This document shows, piece after piece, positions 38,146 through 47,442 of a stretch of DNA of 64,000 bases (the first letter of the stretch is position 1; the number at the start of each line of letters is the position of its first letter). The stretch comes from Pseudoalteromonas sp. MEBiC 03607. Lineage in GTDB: Bacteria; Pseudomonadota; Gammaproteobacteria; Enterobacterales; Alteromonadaceae. The position numbers and the translations under genes were made by a program. The notes under the pieces were generated by a model. The model was not told the DNA's origin. It saw nothing but the letters and a program-made list of their open reading frames with translations, and made no database searches. The stretch is taken from contig NZ_SRRY01000001.1 in assembly GCF_004792295.1 (NCBI RefSeq), positions 3,169,501-3,233,500 of the forward strand. The letters are read 5' to 3'.

Positions 38146-38991
38146 ATGAAAAACATTTCTACCGATAGTTTACGTACTTTAGTCACCGTTGTTGAAGTTG
38201 GCGGATTTGCCAAAGCAGGTGAATTATTGGGGCTATCGCAACCGGCTGTGAGCTTACAAATAAAGCGCCTTGAAGACATGCTGGGCCATAAGCTGTTTAA
38301 AAAGCAAGGCCAGCGCCAAGTGCTTAATCAGTATGGCGAATTACTTATGCCATTAGCAAAGCAAATGCTGCAACAAAACGATGCCATTTTGCAGCAGTTC
38401 ACCAGCGAAAACGTGACCGGTAAAGTGCGCTTGGGGATACCCAGTGAATTTGCCGCACGTATTCTACCTTCAATTATTGGTGACTTCGTGGCCCTCTACC
38501 CTGATGTATCGCTCGAAGTGCGTTCTCGTTTGAGTAAACATTTATTGTCGGTCTCGCGCCAAGATCAATTCGATTTAGTGTTGGCATTAAACGAAGAGCT
38601 AGAATCAGCTAAGTTCCCTATTTTTATGCAAGACCAACTAGTATGGGTAGGTGATTTAAACCTTGCACAGAACGATGTGGTCACGCTTGTAACCGCCCCT
38701 GAGGGATGTATATATCGTCGCCGCGCAATCGAAGCACTACAAAGTGCGGGTATTAAATACCGCATTGCCTACAGTAATGCCGACTTAACCGGCCTGACTG
38801 CGGCATTAAAAGAAGGCTTAGGCATTACAGTGCTGGCAAAAAGCACCGTGCCAAATGAGCTTAACTACCAACTGCAAACCAAAGACCTCCCCGAGCTTGG
38901 TCAAATAGGTATTAGTTTAATTAAACGCACCGACGATCCCGGCACCGCCGTAGATAAACTCGCCGAATTCATTGCCCTACGTTTAACGTAG
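38146..38991 (+). CDS. LysR-family transcriptional regulator
   Basis: 281 residues: LysR helix-turn-helix (about 4-63; GGFAKAGELLGLSQPAVSLQIKRLEDMLG) and an effector-binding domain (about 90-275). It is divergent from the half-length GcvT-like gene, with a perfect 24-bp palindrome between them. The effector may be related to one-carbon or glycine metabolism by position. It is not E. coli GcvA by obvious sequence. A family-A repeat array follows it. Confidence 0.85.
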   Translation: MKNISTDSLRTLVTVVEVGGFAKAGELLGLSQPAVSLQIKRLEDMLGHKLFKKQGQRQVLNQYGELLMPLAKQMLQQNDAILQQFTSENVTGKVRLGIPSEFAARILPSIIGDFVALYPDVSLEVRSRLSKHLLSVSRQDQFDLVLALNEELESAKFPIFMQDQLVWVGDLNLAQNDVVTLVTAPEGCIYRRRAIEALQSAGIKYRIAYSNADLTGLTAALKEGLGITVLAKSTVPNELNYQLQTKDLPELGQIGISLIKRTDDPGTAVDKLAEFIALRLT

Positions 38992-39009
38992 GTGTGAGTT
39001 TTCAAAATT

Positions 39010-39300
39010 GTAAAAACGATTTTATATCTCGTAATTCAATGAATACTCACAAAGAGTGATAAGAGACGCTACGCTTTAGAGGAAAGTAACTAATAGTTTT
39101 ATTGGGTTACTCATTCACTTCTCATTGTTTTCTCTTTGTGCAAAAGTATATTGAACCACAGAGTACACCGAGGCGCTTCGCGCTACATAAAAAAAGTAAT
39201 ACTCACAAAGAGGAAAAGAGACGCTACGCTTTAGAGTTAAAACTACATAGCTTTATGGTCTTTCTCATTCTTTTCTCATTGTCCTCTCTTTGTGCAAAAA
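39010..39300 (+). repeat. Third family-A repeat array
   Basis: An ACGATTTTATATCTCGTAAT leader and units beginning at 39048 and 39204. The first unit is nearly identical to 18440-18610, about 20.5 kb away. The second is diverged and lacks its right half, which is replaced at about 39300 by the family-B element. Confidence 0.75.
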
Positions 39301-39304
39301 ATAA

Positions 39305-39560
39305 TGAAACGTTGGGTTTCGCTCCGCTCTTCCCAACCTACGAGCTAATAAATCAAGCAATGTAAGTCGTCATTTATGGCGACACATAATAGTTAAAATT
39401 GACGGGCTAAAGCCCGACCTACATCTTGTTTCTGTGGTTTAGATAAGCATCGCGCGAAATAAATTTCACGCCTACAGGTGAGCATTTCACTGAGACTGCA
39501 TGCAGGCTGATCTGACTTATAGCTTAAAGCTTCTTTCCCCTTTACTCTTTCTAACTTGCT
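39305..39560 (+). repeat. Mosaic repeat tail upstream of the FecA-like receptor
   Basis: Modules in order: family-B GTTGGGTTTCGCTCCGCTCT with CCCAACCTAC (39311-39341), TCATTTATGGCGACA, GACGGGCTAAAGCCCGACC hairpin (about 39400-39420), CGCGCGAAATAAATTTCACG (39451-39470), then CTTTCCCCTTTACTC and AACTTGCTAACTT. The same modules occur at 31991-32530 in a slightly different order. No gene seen. Confidence 0.6.
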
Positions 39561-39687
39561 AACTTTTAGGATTCGTTAAGTTTTACTTAACACCACCCCA
39601 AACCTAATATCGTAATACAATACTACTGTATTTCTTATAAGTGATTTAATTCATAAACTTACAGTTCATACCTGTTTTATTACAAAT

Positions 39688-39706
39688 AGGATTGATTCGC
39701 ATTATT
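39688..39706 (-). promoter_or_regulatory. Possible Fur box upstream of the FecA-like receptor
   Basis: AATAATGCGAATCAATCCT on the minus strand matches 12 of 19 positions of the Fur consensus and contains the GCGAATCA core often seen in Fur sites. It is about 55 bases before the receptor start. Confidence 0.45.
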
Positions 39707-39760
39707 TTACATGTTTTAATTGCGCCGGTTAAAAAAATCTAAACATACACAGGACACACA

Positions 39761-41911
39761 ATGACACCTAAGTTTATTGTTTCTACGCTTTCGACTGCGG
39801 TCGCTTTATCTTTAAGCGCTAATGCTTTTGCAAAAGATGTAACTAAAGAAGAGAAAAACTTCGAGCAAATCACTGTAATTGGCTCTGCATCTGCAATTAA
39901 CGATATTCCTGGCTCTGCTACTTTTATTGATGAGCAAGAACTAGAAAAGTTTGAATATACTGATATCTCTCGTGTTTTAAGTGCTGTACCAGGTGTATAT
40001 GTACAAGAAGAAGACGGCTATGGCCTTCGTCCTAACATCGGTATGCGTGGTACGGGTACGGGTCGTAACGACAAAATCTCTGTAATGGAAGATGGTGTAC
40101 TTGTAGCACCAGCACCTTACTCAGCGCCTTCTGCTTACTACTTCCCTACTATGGGTCGTATGGAGTCTATCGAAGTACTTAAAGGTGCGGCATCTGTTAA
40201 GTATGGCCCGCGTACAACAGGCGGTGTTTTAAACTTAGTTTCTCGTAGCTTACCAACTGAAGGTTCAAAAGGTTTACTTAACGCTGAACTTGGTAGCGAC
40301 GGTTTCTACAAAGGTCATGCTTACTTCGGTAAAAAGAAAAACAATGCTGCCGGCCTTGTAGAAGTATTCACTTACGGTACAGATGGCTTTAAGGATTTAC
40401 CAGTTGGTAGCGACAACACAGGCTTCGAAAAGAACGATTTCTTATTAAAGTTTGGCTTTGACTTTGGTGAAAACGAAGCACACAGCCTAGAAATGAAGTT
40501 AAAGTACTCAGACGAGCGCTCTGACGAAACGTACATGGGTTTAACTGACGCTGATTACCAAGCAAACCCTTACCGTCGTTATGCTGCATCGCAAAACGAT
40601 GAGATGAACACACAACACAATGCATACCAAATCAACTATGCATACCGCTTTGGTAAAGGTTACGAGCTACTTGCTACAGCTTACCTAAACGACTTCCACC
40701 GTAACTGGTATAAAGCAAGTAAAGTAAGCAGCAGCTACCTTGAGCAATACAGCGAGTTTGAAGCGAACCCAACAAGCGAAGGTATTGAAGGTGTTGGCGT
40801 AAAAGCAAACAACCGTGATTACCAAGCGAAAGGCTTACAAACTGAATTCCATATCCCAGCGGGCAACCACTACATCACTGTTGGTGCACGTTACCACGAA
40901 GATGAAATGGATCGTTTCCAATGGGAAGACAAGTACACGCTTAACCAAGACCTATCAATGACGCTTACAGAAAAAGGCGTTCCAGGTTCAAACAGCAACC
41001 GTTTAGATAGCGCAGAAGCGACTACCCTTTTCATTCAAGATGAGTGGTCACTTGATGCATTAGTTATTAGCGCAGGTCTTCGCTACGAAGACATCACAAT
41101 CAAACGTGTTGAATGGGCTAAGTCTGATCCAAACCGTGAAAATGGCCTAACAAAAGACATCAGCAACGACACTGAGATCTTAGTACCATCACTAGGTGCT
41201 ACTTACACTGTAAGCGATAACCTAACGCTTCTTGCTGGTATTCAAAAAGGTTACGCTCCAGCAGCCCCTGGTAATGCGGATCAAGAAGAAGAAGAGAGTG
41301 TTAACATTGAGCTAGGTGGTCGTTACGATTACGCGGGTATTCAAGGTGAAGTAATTTACTTTAACTCTGACTACACAAACATGCACGGTAACTGTACTGC
41401 GGCTGTAGGTTGTAGCGATGACAACATTGGCGATCAATACAACTACGGTGAAGTATCTGTGTCTGGCTTTGAGCTAAGTGCAGGTAAAGTATTTGCTACT
41501 AATGCAGCTTCGTTCCCTGTTCGCTTAACTTACACTTACACGGATTCTGAGTTCGACAACGCGTTTGAATCAGATCTTTGGGGTAGCGTAGAAAAAGGCG
41601 ATGCAATGCCATACGTGCCAGAAAACCAATTAGCGCTTTCAGTGGGTGCTGAGTTCTCAAGCTTTGTATTCGATACGCAAATGCGTTATGTGTCTGATGC
41701 ACACGCAGACTTAACTAGCTCAGGTCGCAATGCAATCGACAGCCGCGTGGTATGGGATTTAGCTGCTAAATACCTAATCGACGACAAACAAAAAGTATAC
41801 TTAACAGTAGACAACCTGTTTGACAAAACCTACGTTGCAAACCGTGCAAACGGCGGTATTCAACCGGGTAAACCACGTACCCTACAACTAGGTTACAGCT
41901 ACTCGTTCTAA
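39761..41911 (+). CDS. TonB-dependent receptor, FecA-like
   Basis: 716 residues: signal peptide (1-24), TonB-box region FEQITVIGSA, plug (about 45-160; VLSAVPGVYVQEEDGYGLRPNIGMRGTGTGRNDKI is the characteristic FecA-type opening) and a beta-barrel ending in Phe716 (GYSYSF). Related to ferric dicitrate receptors, though the N-terminal signalling domain of true FecA is missing, so it does not talk to a FecR/FecI pair directly. Codon use is unusually biased towards preferred codons compared with the other receptor in the window, suggesting high expression. A possible Fur site precedes it and a strong terminator follows. Confidence 0.88.
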   Translation: MTPKFIVSTLSTAVALSLSANAFAKDVTKEEKNFEQITVIGSASAINDIPGSATFIDEQELEKFEYTDISRVLSAVPGVYVQEEDGYGLRPNIGMRGTGTGRNDKISVMEDGVLVAPAPYSAPSAYYFPTMGRMESIEVLKGAASVKYGPRTTGGVLNLVSRSLPTEGSKGLLNAELGSDGFYKGHAYFGKKKNNAAGLVEVFTYGTDGFKDLPVGSDNTGFEKNDFLLKFGFDFGENEAHSLEMKLKYSDERSDETYMGLTDADYQANPYRRYAASQNDEMNTQHNAYQINYAYRFGKGYELLATAYLNDFHRNWYKASKVSSSYLEQYSEFEANPTSEGIEGVGVKANNRDYQAKGLQTEFHIPAGNHYITVGARYHEDEMDRFQWEDKYTLNQDLSMTLTEKGVPGSNSNRLDSAEATTLFIQDEWSLDALVISAGLRYEDITIKRVEWAKSDPNRENGLTKDISNDTEILVPSLGATYTVSDNLTLLAGIQKGYAPAAPGNADQEEEESVNIELGGRYDYAGIQGEVIYFNSDYTNMHGNCTAAVGCSDDNIGDQYNYGEVSVSGFELSAGKVFATNAASFPVRLTYTYTDSEFDNAFESDLWGSVEKGDAMPYVPENQLALSVGAEFSSFVFDTQMRYVSDAHADLTSSGRNAIDSRVVWDLAAKYLIDDKQKVYLTVDNLFDKTYVANRANGGIQPGKPRTLQLGYSYSF

Positions 41912-41933
41912 TAAAACGACTTAGCGAAATATC

Positions 41934-41966
41934 AAAAGCCGTGTGATGAAAATCCCACGGCTTTTT
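41934..41966 (+). terminator. Terminator of the FecA-like receptor gene
   Basis: AAAAGCCGTG (41934-41943) pairs with CACGGCTTTT (41956-41965), followed by T. It begins 22 bases after the stop codon. Confidence 0.85.
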
Positions 41967-42340
41967 GACTGGTTAAACGTATTGCAAAAACAAGTTATCA
42001 TCGTGTGATTAGAGTTGCTTGCCCTTGGATTATTTCAGCATTTTGCAAGGCTATGCATAGTTTTAAATCCTCATTCTCACTATTCATATCTTAACCATTC
42101 AAACCTTAATACTTCTAGTTTACTACTCGAACACCACATAATATTTTAAACCCTTGATTTTAAATAAATAATGTAATGAGTTAATTTTTAAAAAAGAGAC
42201 CTCAATAGTGATAGAGCTGAAGTTTCATGATTCAATTGAACTGACAATCACTGTATCTAGAGAATCACATATGAGAATTTTGACCACCTCTAACGCCAAG
42301 TTTAGTTAGTAAAATGATTGAGAATTATTGTAAATTGATA
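41967..42340. other. Intergenic stretch at the 3' end of the TOMM cluster
   Basis: No gene that I can support. One 33-codon frame with a GTG start (42208-42309, plus) has no good ribosome site. The end near 42311-42340 carries TTGAGAATTATTG, a Fur-like half pattern, but no gene is placed to use it. No clear terminator for the long minus-strand operon was found. Confidence 0.4.
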
Positions 42341-43651
42341 TCATTGATATTTATCACTTTTGTAACTAGATCCAAGCCTAGCTTCAGCTCGGTCGATTGC
42401 TTCTCTAAATGACACTCTAGGCATCAGAGTAGGCTCACGATTTTGGGTACCAAAGGTATAGTCATACGGAAAGTGCTTGCGCTCTGTATGTGGCCCAAAT
42501 TTACCCGTTGCAAATATTCCTTGGTGACAACTAATACAATTACTAGTCGAGTCAGGTCCTTCGATAAAAGGGTTTGAATTCCAAGTAATAGTTTCTCCTC
42601 TGTTCTTGTAACTTAAAAACAAGTTTTTACTTCCTGAAAAAAGTGGCAGATTATTCATACCTAAGCCTGGAGAAGGATCTAATTCCCGTTCGTTCACAGA
42701 CACAGTCAATATGTAATTAGCATAGATGTCGCTGATAGTATCGGGCCTGTCACCACCAAAGCCCAAATCCGGATTAGGCTGCCAAATAAGCGAAATCCAT
42801 ATCCAGTCTTTAAGTTCTTTAGTGACTATATGTAGTCCTTTTAAGGCAAAGGTTCTATCTTTATCCCGCATCATAAAAGCGTTGGTTTTATCTAGGCAAT
42901 GGTTCCCGCTTACCTGCCATGCACCGCTGTTGGATATCACCTGAGTGATGCCATAAGGACTGAGATCTTTTACGTTGACTTTATAGCAAAGGCCATTGGT
43001 ATTTTGAGAGTTGACTTCCCCCCAAGCGACTTTCATCATAATGGCGGTTGCGGGAAATTCAGCCATACAATTGGAATGAGATACTTTGTTCATTAGCGGT
43101 GCATTCATTAACTTTATACTCACTGGTGAGCATTTAGCAATATTTCGAAAGTTCTGCAATATGTGAAGCACATAGTCTGAGTTGTAAACTGCAGGAGAAA
43201 ACGGTTGAAACCCCCCGGTTAATGGCGCCGGATCAAAGTTGGGCGATTTAGGCCGTTGAATACCGGATAACAATTTTTGAGCTGCTGTTTCAGTCAGTCC
43301 CGACTCCGTGACTTCATAATTCAAATCTATCGCATTTAAAAGCTGCGTAATGTCATCACGGGAAAACCAGGTTTGCCACAATGATGCAGGGCTATTTTCC
43401 GTTACGAAACCATAACCCGTTTGTTGTTTGGCTGGCGCTAAAACCTCAGCTGAAATTTGCCAAGCAATCTTTCTACGCAGCGCAAAATCTGCTGCAAGCT
43501 GAATGGAGTCAAGTTCACCTACGCCAATGTAGGGTTCGGGTGTAACGGTAGACCAATTCTCTAAGGGCTTGGCTATCATAGCGTCATGGGTGTGAAGACT
43601 GATCCCGATAAACAAGGGAGTTAATAGGTGAATTGAGTTTGACTTAAACAT
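42341..43651 (-). CDS. Exported protein with one CXXCH haem-binding motif, last gene of the TOMM cluster
   Basis: 436 residues from the ATG at 43651, which has GGAGA 7 bases upstream. Signal-peptide-like N-terminus (hydrophobic 9-20). A single CISCH motif at 372-376 is the only c-type haem site and lies near the C-terminus. The central part (about 90-330) has repeated Trp-rich segments (LWQTWFSRDD, DWIWISLIWQPNPD) that I cannot assign. Possibly a periplasmic redox protein. Its place 16 bases after the TPR gene ties it to the TOMM operon, but no such protein belongs to the standard sag set. Its role could be oxidation, haem delivery or self-protection, or it may be a passenger. Confidence 0.65.
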   Translation of the reverse strand: MFKSNSIHLLTPLFIGISLHTHDAMIAKPLENWSTVTPEPYIGVGELDSIQLAADFALRRKIAWQISAEVLAPAKQQTGYGFVTENSPASLWQTWFSRDDITQLLNAIDLNYEVTESGLTETAAQKLLSGIQRPKSPNFDPAPLTGGFQPFSPAVYNSDYVLHILQNFRNIAKCSPVSIKLMNAPLMNKVSHSNCMAEFPATAIMMKVAWGEVNSQNTNGLCYKVNVKDLSPYGITQVISNSGAWQVSGNHCLDKTNAFMMRDKDRTFALKGLHIVTKELKDWIWISLIWQPNPDLGFGGDRPDTISDIYANYILTVSVNERELDPSPGLGMNNLPLFSGSKNLFLSYKNRGETITWNSNPFIEGPDSTSNCISCHQGIFATGKFGPHTERKHFPYDYTFGTQNREPTLMPRVSFREAIDRAEARLGSSYKSDKYQ

Positions 43652-43667
43652 AGTTCTGTCTCCAATC

Positions 43668-44366
43668 TCAACTGGCACTTTTCAGTTCAATTTTTTGCTT
43701 CAGCGATAAGCCCCAGTTGAAGCTGGTATCTATTTGCAAAGCTTGGTCTATGTATTGGCCCGCCTCTTTGAAGTGATTGAAGTACAGGTGGCAATGAGAA
43801 AGCCAATAAAGGGCATCGAGATGTCCCCATGATGGCACTTTCTCTGTTGCTGAGGGAGCCGATTGGAATAATTCCACAGACTTTGTGAGTAGCATCAGCG
43901 CTTTTTTCTTACTGCCCCCCACTAGTCTGGGTTTATTCATAAATGACAAACCTTGCAGCAAATAAGTGCGGGGGTTGTCGGGATTTATTTCCAGGGAAAT
44001 CTTGAAAGACTTATCCGATGTCATCCCGGCTCTAGCCTTGGCTAACGGCTCAGATGTGGCAGCCGCCAAGTGACCGCTGCAACAGGCAACCAGGGTATAA
44101 AATTCATCGCTTTTGTCTTCAATACCATGAGCATCTTTTAGCAAAGCGGTAGCCTGTTGTGAATGTGTTTTGCTGTCCGCACCCAACTGGCTTAATGTCA
44201 GCAATATAAAAGCGCGGTAATAGATTTGCCAGTGCTGCAACTGCTCAGGGATTTGTTCTTCAGAAAAGGCACTAAACAGCTGCTTTAATCCACCGGTATC
44301 ATGAGCCATTTTTAGCTGCGAGATTTGCGCTTCAATATCTAAAAAGCGATGCATTTGTTGATTCAT
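43668..44366 (-). CDS. TPR-like cytoplasmic protein in the TOMM cluster
   Basis: 232 residues from the ATG at 44366 (GGAG six bases upstream; a GTG at 44378 is less likely). Helical repeats typical of tetratricopeptide proteins: NPRTYLLQGLSFMNKP, KKKALMLLTKSVELF, WGHLDALYWLSHCHLYFNHFKEAGQYIDQALQID. No signal peptide. It shares its plan with the TPR gene at the other end of the cluster (56108-56905), including the NPR..., GG...A..L and WG-x(2)-(D/E)A-x-YWL blocks, so the two look like paralogues. Probable scaffold or adaptor, function unknown. Confidence 0.7.
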   Translation of the reverse strand: MNQQMHRFLDIEAQISQLKMAHDTGGLKQLFSAFSEEQIPEQLQHWQIYYRAFILLTLSQLGADSKTHSQQATALLKDAHGIEDKSDEFYTLVACCSGHLAAATSEPLAKARAGMTSDKSFKISLEINPDNPRTYLLQGLSFMNKPRLVGGSKKKALMLLTKSVELFQSAPSATEKVPSWGHLDALYWLSHCHLYFNHFKEAGQYIDQALQIDTSFNWGLSLKQKIELKSAS

Positions 44367-44385
44367 CATTAGCTCCACACTTGAA

Positions 44386-45561
44386 TTAGCCTTTTCTAAT
44401 GGCGTTGACGATTGAGCGTTTCAGCGAAATAAATGTTGGGGGTAATCCGCCAGCCAGGGCAATAGCAACAGATGCCAACACGGCAACTAACGCGCTTTGC
44501 CAAGTGATGCTGAATGGAAAAACCACTTCGCTTAGGCTCAGGTGGTTTAAGATCACGGCTTTGGCTTGGGAAAATATTCCCAATGTCACCAATATTCCTA
44601 CTATTGCGCCAGCTATACTGATAAGTATGGTGACACTGAACATACTGGATGCCAGATTGGCGGCGGGAAAGCCGATTGCTCTGAGCACTGCGGTTTCTCT
44701 CTGGCGCGCTTCGATCATGGTATGCATGCTCTGCAATGTCGAAAACCCCGTGGCTAGCATTAAAATGATAATGCTGGGAATAGCAATAATGTCGACAAAC
44801 TGGGTCATCTCATCAATTTGGCCTGCATAATACTGCCGCTGTGTTTTGGCAACCAAGCTGATCCTGTTGTTTTCCTGGTTGAGCATCTTAACAATGGCTT
44901 GAGCATTTATTGCATCTTCAAGCCCAATTCTAATGGATTGAAAAATAGGTCCCCGGTTGTAAGCATCCTGCAATAAGCTGACGTCACCCCAGATCTCCGA
45001 CTCTGCAACTGTTTCAGTTGTTGAGAAAACCCCCACTATTGTCCACTCCAATGAACCCAAAGTGATTGTTTGATTGAGCCCCAACCAAGGAAATCTTGAA
45101 ACCAGCTTATCGCCAACGATTAGTTCACGTCTGCCTGACGAAAACATTCTACCACTTTGAATACTGAAGTGACTTCTCAGTTTCAGTGAATCATCACCTA
45201 CACCTCTGACGGCAACCACCTGAACTTCGTGTTTGGCTGCATCAGCAACCCGAATATTGGTAAATAGCTCAGGCGCAATAACCGGATTACTGGAATTGGC
45301 GTTGACCAGGGTTTTGAGCTGTTCGACTTGTTGAAAGTTAAAAGAGCTGATGACTTCGCTTTCGGAGCCATTGCCCAACAAGATCAATTGTTTACTCGAC
45401 CCGGCTGATTGAATCATTTCCGACAATCCCACGCGAAGCGATAAAAATACTAGGATGATCAATGTCAAACTGGCGGAGCAAATCAGAATAGAAGCCACTT
45501 CGTAACGCCTTTTGGCGGAGCTTTTGATATCCAATCGCAAACAATTTAAAAACAGATTCAT
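44386..45561 (-). CDS. FtsX/MacB-type ABC transporter permease
   Basis: 391 residues: one N-terminal transmembrane helix (about 24-45), a large periplasmic MacB-core domain (about 50-250) and three C-terminal helices (about 260-285, 310-335, 350-372) of the FtsX domain. It begins directly after the stop of the first permease. Together with the other permease, the ATPase and the HlyD protein it forms a MacAB/LolCDE-like exporter. In the cluster it is a second candidate export route for the modified peptide, or a self-protection pump. Confidence 0.82.
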   Translation of the reverse strand: MNLFLNCLRLDIKSSAKRRYEVASILICSASLTLIILVFLSLRVGLSEMIQSAGSSKQLILLGNGSESEVISSFNFQQVEQLKTLVNANSSNPVIAPELFTNIRVADAAKHEVQVVAVRGVGDDSLKLRSHFSIQSGRMFSSGRRELIVGDKLVSRFPWLGLNQTITLGSLEWTIVGVFSTTETVAESEIWGDVSLLQDAYNRGPIFQSIRIGLEDAINAQAIVKMLNQENNRISLVAKTQRQYYAGQIDEMTQFVDIIAIPSIIILMLATGFSTLQSMHTMIEARQRETAVLRAIGFPAANLASSMFSVTILISIAGAIVGILVTLGIFSQAKAVILNHLSLSEVVFPFSITWQSALVAVLASVAIALAGGLPPTFISLKRSIVNAIRKG

Positions 45562-45562
45562 A

Positions 45563-46723
45563 TCAAATGGCCGATTTTAAGTTAGCTGCCAAGTCTTCCT
45601 GGAGCAGTTTGAGCAAAGGTAAGGTAGCGCCAGTAGCGCCAAGGGAAATAGCGATGACTGAAATTTTAACTATGTCCCAGAATCTGAGCTCAATATCGGA
45701 GAAGGGACCATCCACCAGGATTTGTCCCAGTAGCCAAGAACTGGCAAAGGTAATGCAAGTGGCAATCAACATTGCCAGCACTACGACTAATATGTTTTCG
45801 ATCACGAACAGTGAACTAATTTTCCTTTTGGAATAACCCACGGCACTAAAAAGTGCCAACTCCCTTTTGCGTTCCACCAGTGATTGGGCCATTGAGCTAG
45901 ATGTCAGTAAAAAAACCACCAACACAGCAATGGCCAACACGAGTTTGGTCATTAATGCCAAATCCCCCAGTTGCCGGCGAAAGGATTCGGCAAAAGCACT
46001 TTCTTTAGAGGTAAAGGTAGAGTTTTTGCTATTCTCAAACAGGTTGTCTAACTGATAAATAGTGCTATTAACTTCAAAGTCAGGTTTCACCCGGGATACA
46101 AAAAAGCTGGTCATGCCTCTGCCAAATAAGCGATTGCGCTCCAAATAGGTGTGCTTGATTAACATGGATTCCTCTTCAGTGCCGTCCTCGGGATAAAAAA
46201 CCCCCGCTATAGTGAAAGGCCAATCATTACTAAAATTCTTCTGGGTCCAAATGCTGGTTGTGAGCACAATTTTGTCACCTGCTTGCCAATTAAAGCGTTC
46301 AGCAAGAGCCGGAGTAACTAAAACTGAAGTGGGGTCTTCCTGCCACAAAGGCAGGCTGCTATCGGGAACGCGAATGCCATCAAACACCGCAAAGTAGTTG
46401 TCTTGTTCGATAGCGTATTGCGAAAACGCTTGATCGGGTTTGAGAAAGTAACCGCCAAACCAGGTGACAAAGGTGGCATTGTCCACCTGTTGCATTTGCC
46501 TCACTCGCTCTATAGCAGGTTGCATCAGTGGCTGCGTGATGGACTGTCGGTTGATGGTGACTATGCGGCGTTTATCGTCCAGTTCGAACTCAACGTCGTA
46601 GGCATTGTCGATGCCAATAATCAGACTGAAAACAAAAAATGCCAAACACATAGGTATTACAGTCAATACAAGTCGTACCGGCTTTCGCAGCATATTTTTC
46701 ACTATTATCTGCAACAAGCTCAC
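45563..46723 (-). CDS. FtsX/MacB-type ABC transporter permease
   Basis: 386 residues from a GTG at 46723 that has a perfect AAGGAG seven bases upstream. An ATG at 46768 would overlap the ATPase gene by 44 bases. Topology as in the partner permease: helix near 18-38, periplasmic domain (about 45-255), and helices around 262-290, 318-342 and 355-375. Two different permeases imply a heterodimer, as in LolCE, rather than a MacB homodimer. Confidence 0.82.
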   Translation of the reverse strand: MSLLQIIVKNMLRKPVRLVLTVIPMCLAFFVFSLIIGIDNAYDVEFELDDKRRIVTINRQSITQPLMQPAIERVRQMQQVDNATFVTWFGGYFLKPDQAFSQYAIEQDNYFAVFDGIRVPDSSLPLWQEDPTSVLVTPALAERFNWQAGDKIVLTTSIWTQKNFSNDWPFTIAGVFYPEDGTEEESMLIKHTYLERNRLFGRGMTSFFVSRVKPDFEVNSTIYQLDNLFENSKNSTFTSKESAFAESFRRQLGDLALMTKLVLAIAVLVVFLLTSSSMAQSLVERKRELALFSAVGYSKRKISSLFVIENILVVVLAMLIATCITFASSWLLGQILVDGPFSDIELRFWDIVKISVIAISLGATGATLPLLKLLQEDLAANLKSAI

Positions 46724-46724
46724 A

Positions 46725-47438
46725 CTAATGCTCCTTACCTGAAGATAGGAATATCTCTGAACAAACACTAGCTTGAGTCAGTTTGCCTTTGTAAAGCTCT
46801 ATACGTCTGTCGGTAGCTCCTGCCGCTGTCATATCGTGAGTGACCATAATGATGGTTTTCTTGAATTCTGTTTTTAGCGTATTGAGTAAGTTCAGAATGG
46901 ATTTGGCGGATTCTCTGTCCAGATCACCGGTAGGCTCATCGCATAACATTAATTTTGGCGAACTGACAAAAGCTCTAGCAATCGCGACTCTTTGTTCCTG
47001 TCCACCAGATAATTCGTTAGGATAGTGTGACGCTCTGTCTGCTAGTCCCACCAGTTCAAGTGCTGCACCCACTCGTTCTCGTCTCTTTTTTGATGACATA
47101 CTGGTAAGGAGTAGTGGCAATTCCACATTTTGTGCGGCGCTTAAATAGGGCAGCAAGTTGCTAAACTGAAAAACAAAACCGATATTTCTCGCTCTCCAAA
47201 ACGCAGATTCTGCATCGCTGCCTTTGATTTGTGCCTGACCTTCAATGAGTATTTGACCCTCATCCTGACTATCCAACCCACCGATAATATTCAGCAGTGT
47301 GGTTTTTCCTGAGCCCGAAGGGCCAGTTAAAGCAATAAACTCTCCCTGTTCGACATTCAGGTTGATTTGATCCAAGGCGATAATCCGAGTGTCACCTTTT
47401 CGGTATTCTTTTGATAATTTTTTTATTTGTAAAAACAT
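46725..47438 (-). CDS. ABC transporter ATP-binding protein, LolD/MacB type
   Basis: 237 residues from the ATG at 47438. Walker A GPSGSGKTT (39-47), signature LSGGQEQRVAIARA, Walker B LMLCDEPTGDLD and H-loop VTHD are all intact. Q-loop FQFSNLLPYL. It is the energiser for the two FtsX-type permeases downstream. The start lacks a strong Shine-Dalgarno sequence and is probably coupled to the HlyD gene, whose stop lies 4 bases upstream. Confidence 0.86.
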   Translation of the reverse strand: MFLQIKKLSKEYRKGDTRIIALDQINLNVEQGEFIALTGPSGSGKTTLLNIIGGLDSQDEGQILIEGQAQIKGSDAESAFWRARNIGFVFQFSNLLPYLSAAQNVELPLLLTSMSSKKRRERVGAALELVGLADRASHYPNELSGGQEQRVAIARAFVSSPKLMLCDEPTGDLDRESAKSILNLLNTLKTEFKKTIIMVTHDMTAAGATDRRIELYKGKLTQASVCSEIFLSSGKEH

Positions 47439-47442
47439 AATA

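Noticed and set aside
42208..42309. 33-codon GTG-started frame on the plus strand
   Set aside because: No convincing ribosome binding site, no recognisable motif, and it lies in the 3' flank of a minus-strand operon.
42311..42335. Fur-like sequence TTGAGAATTATTG near the end of the TOMM operon
   Set aside because: Matches only half of the consensus and no gene start is placed downstream of it.
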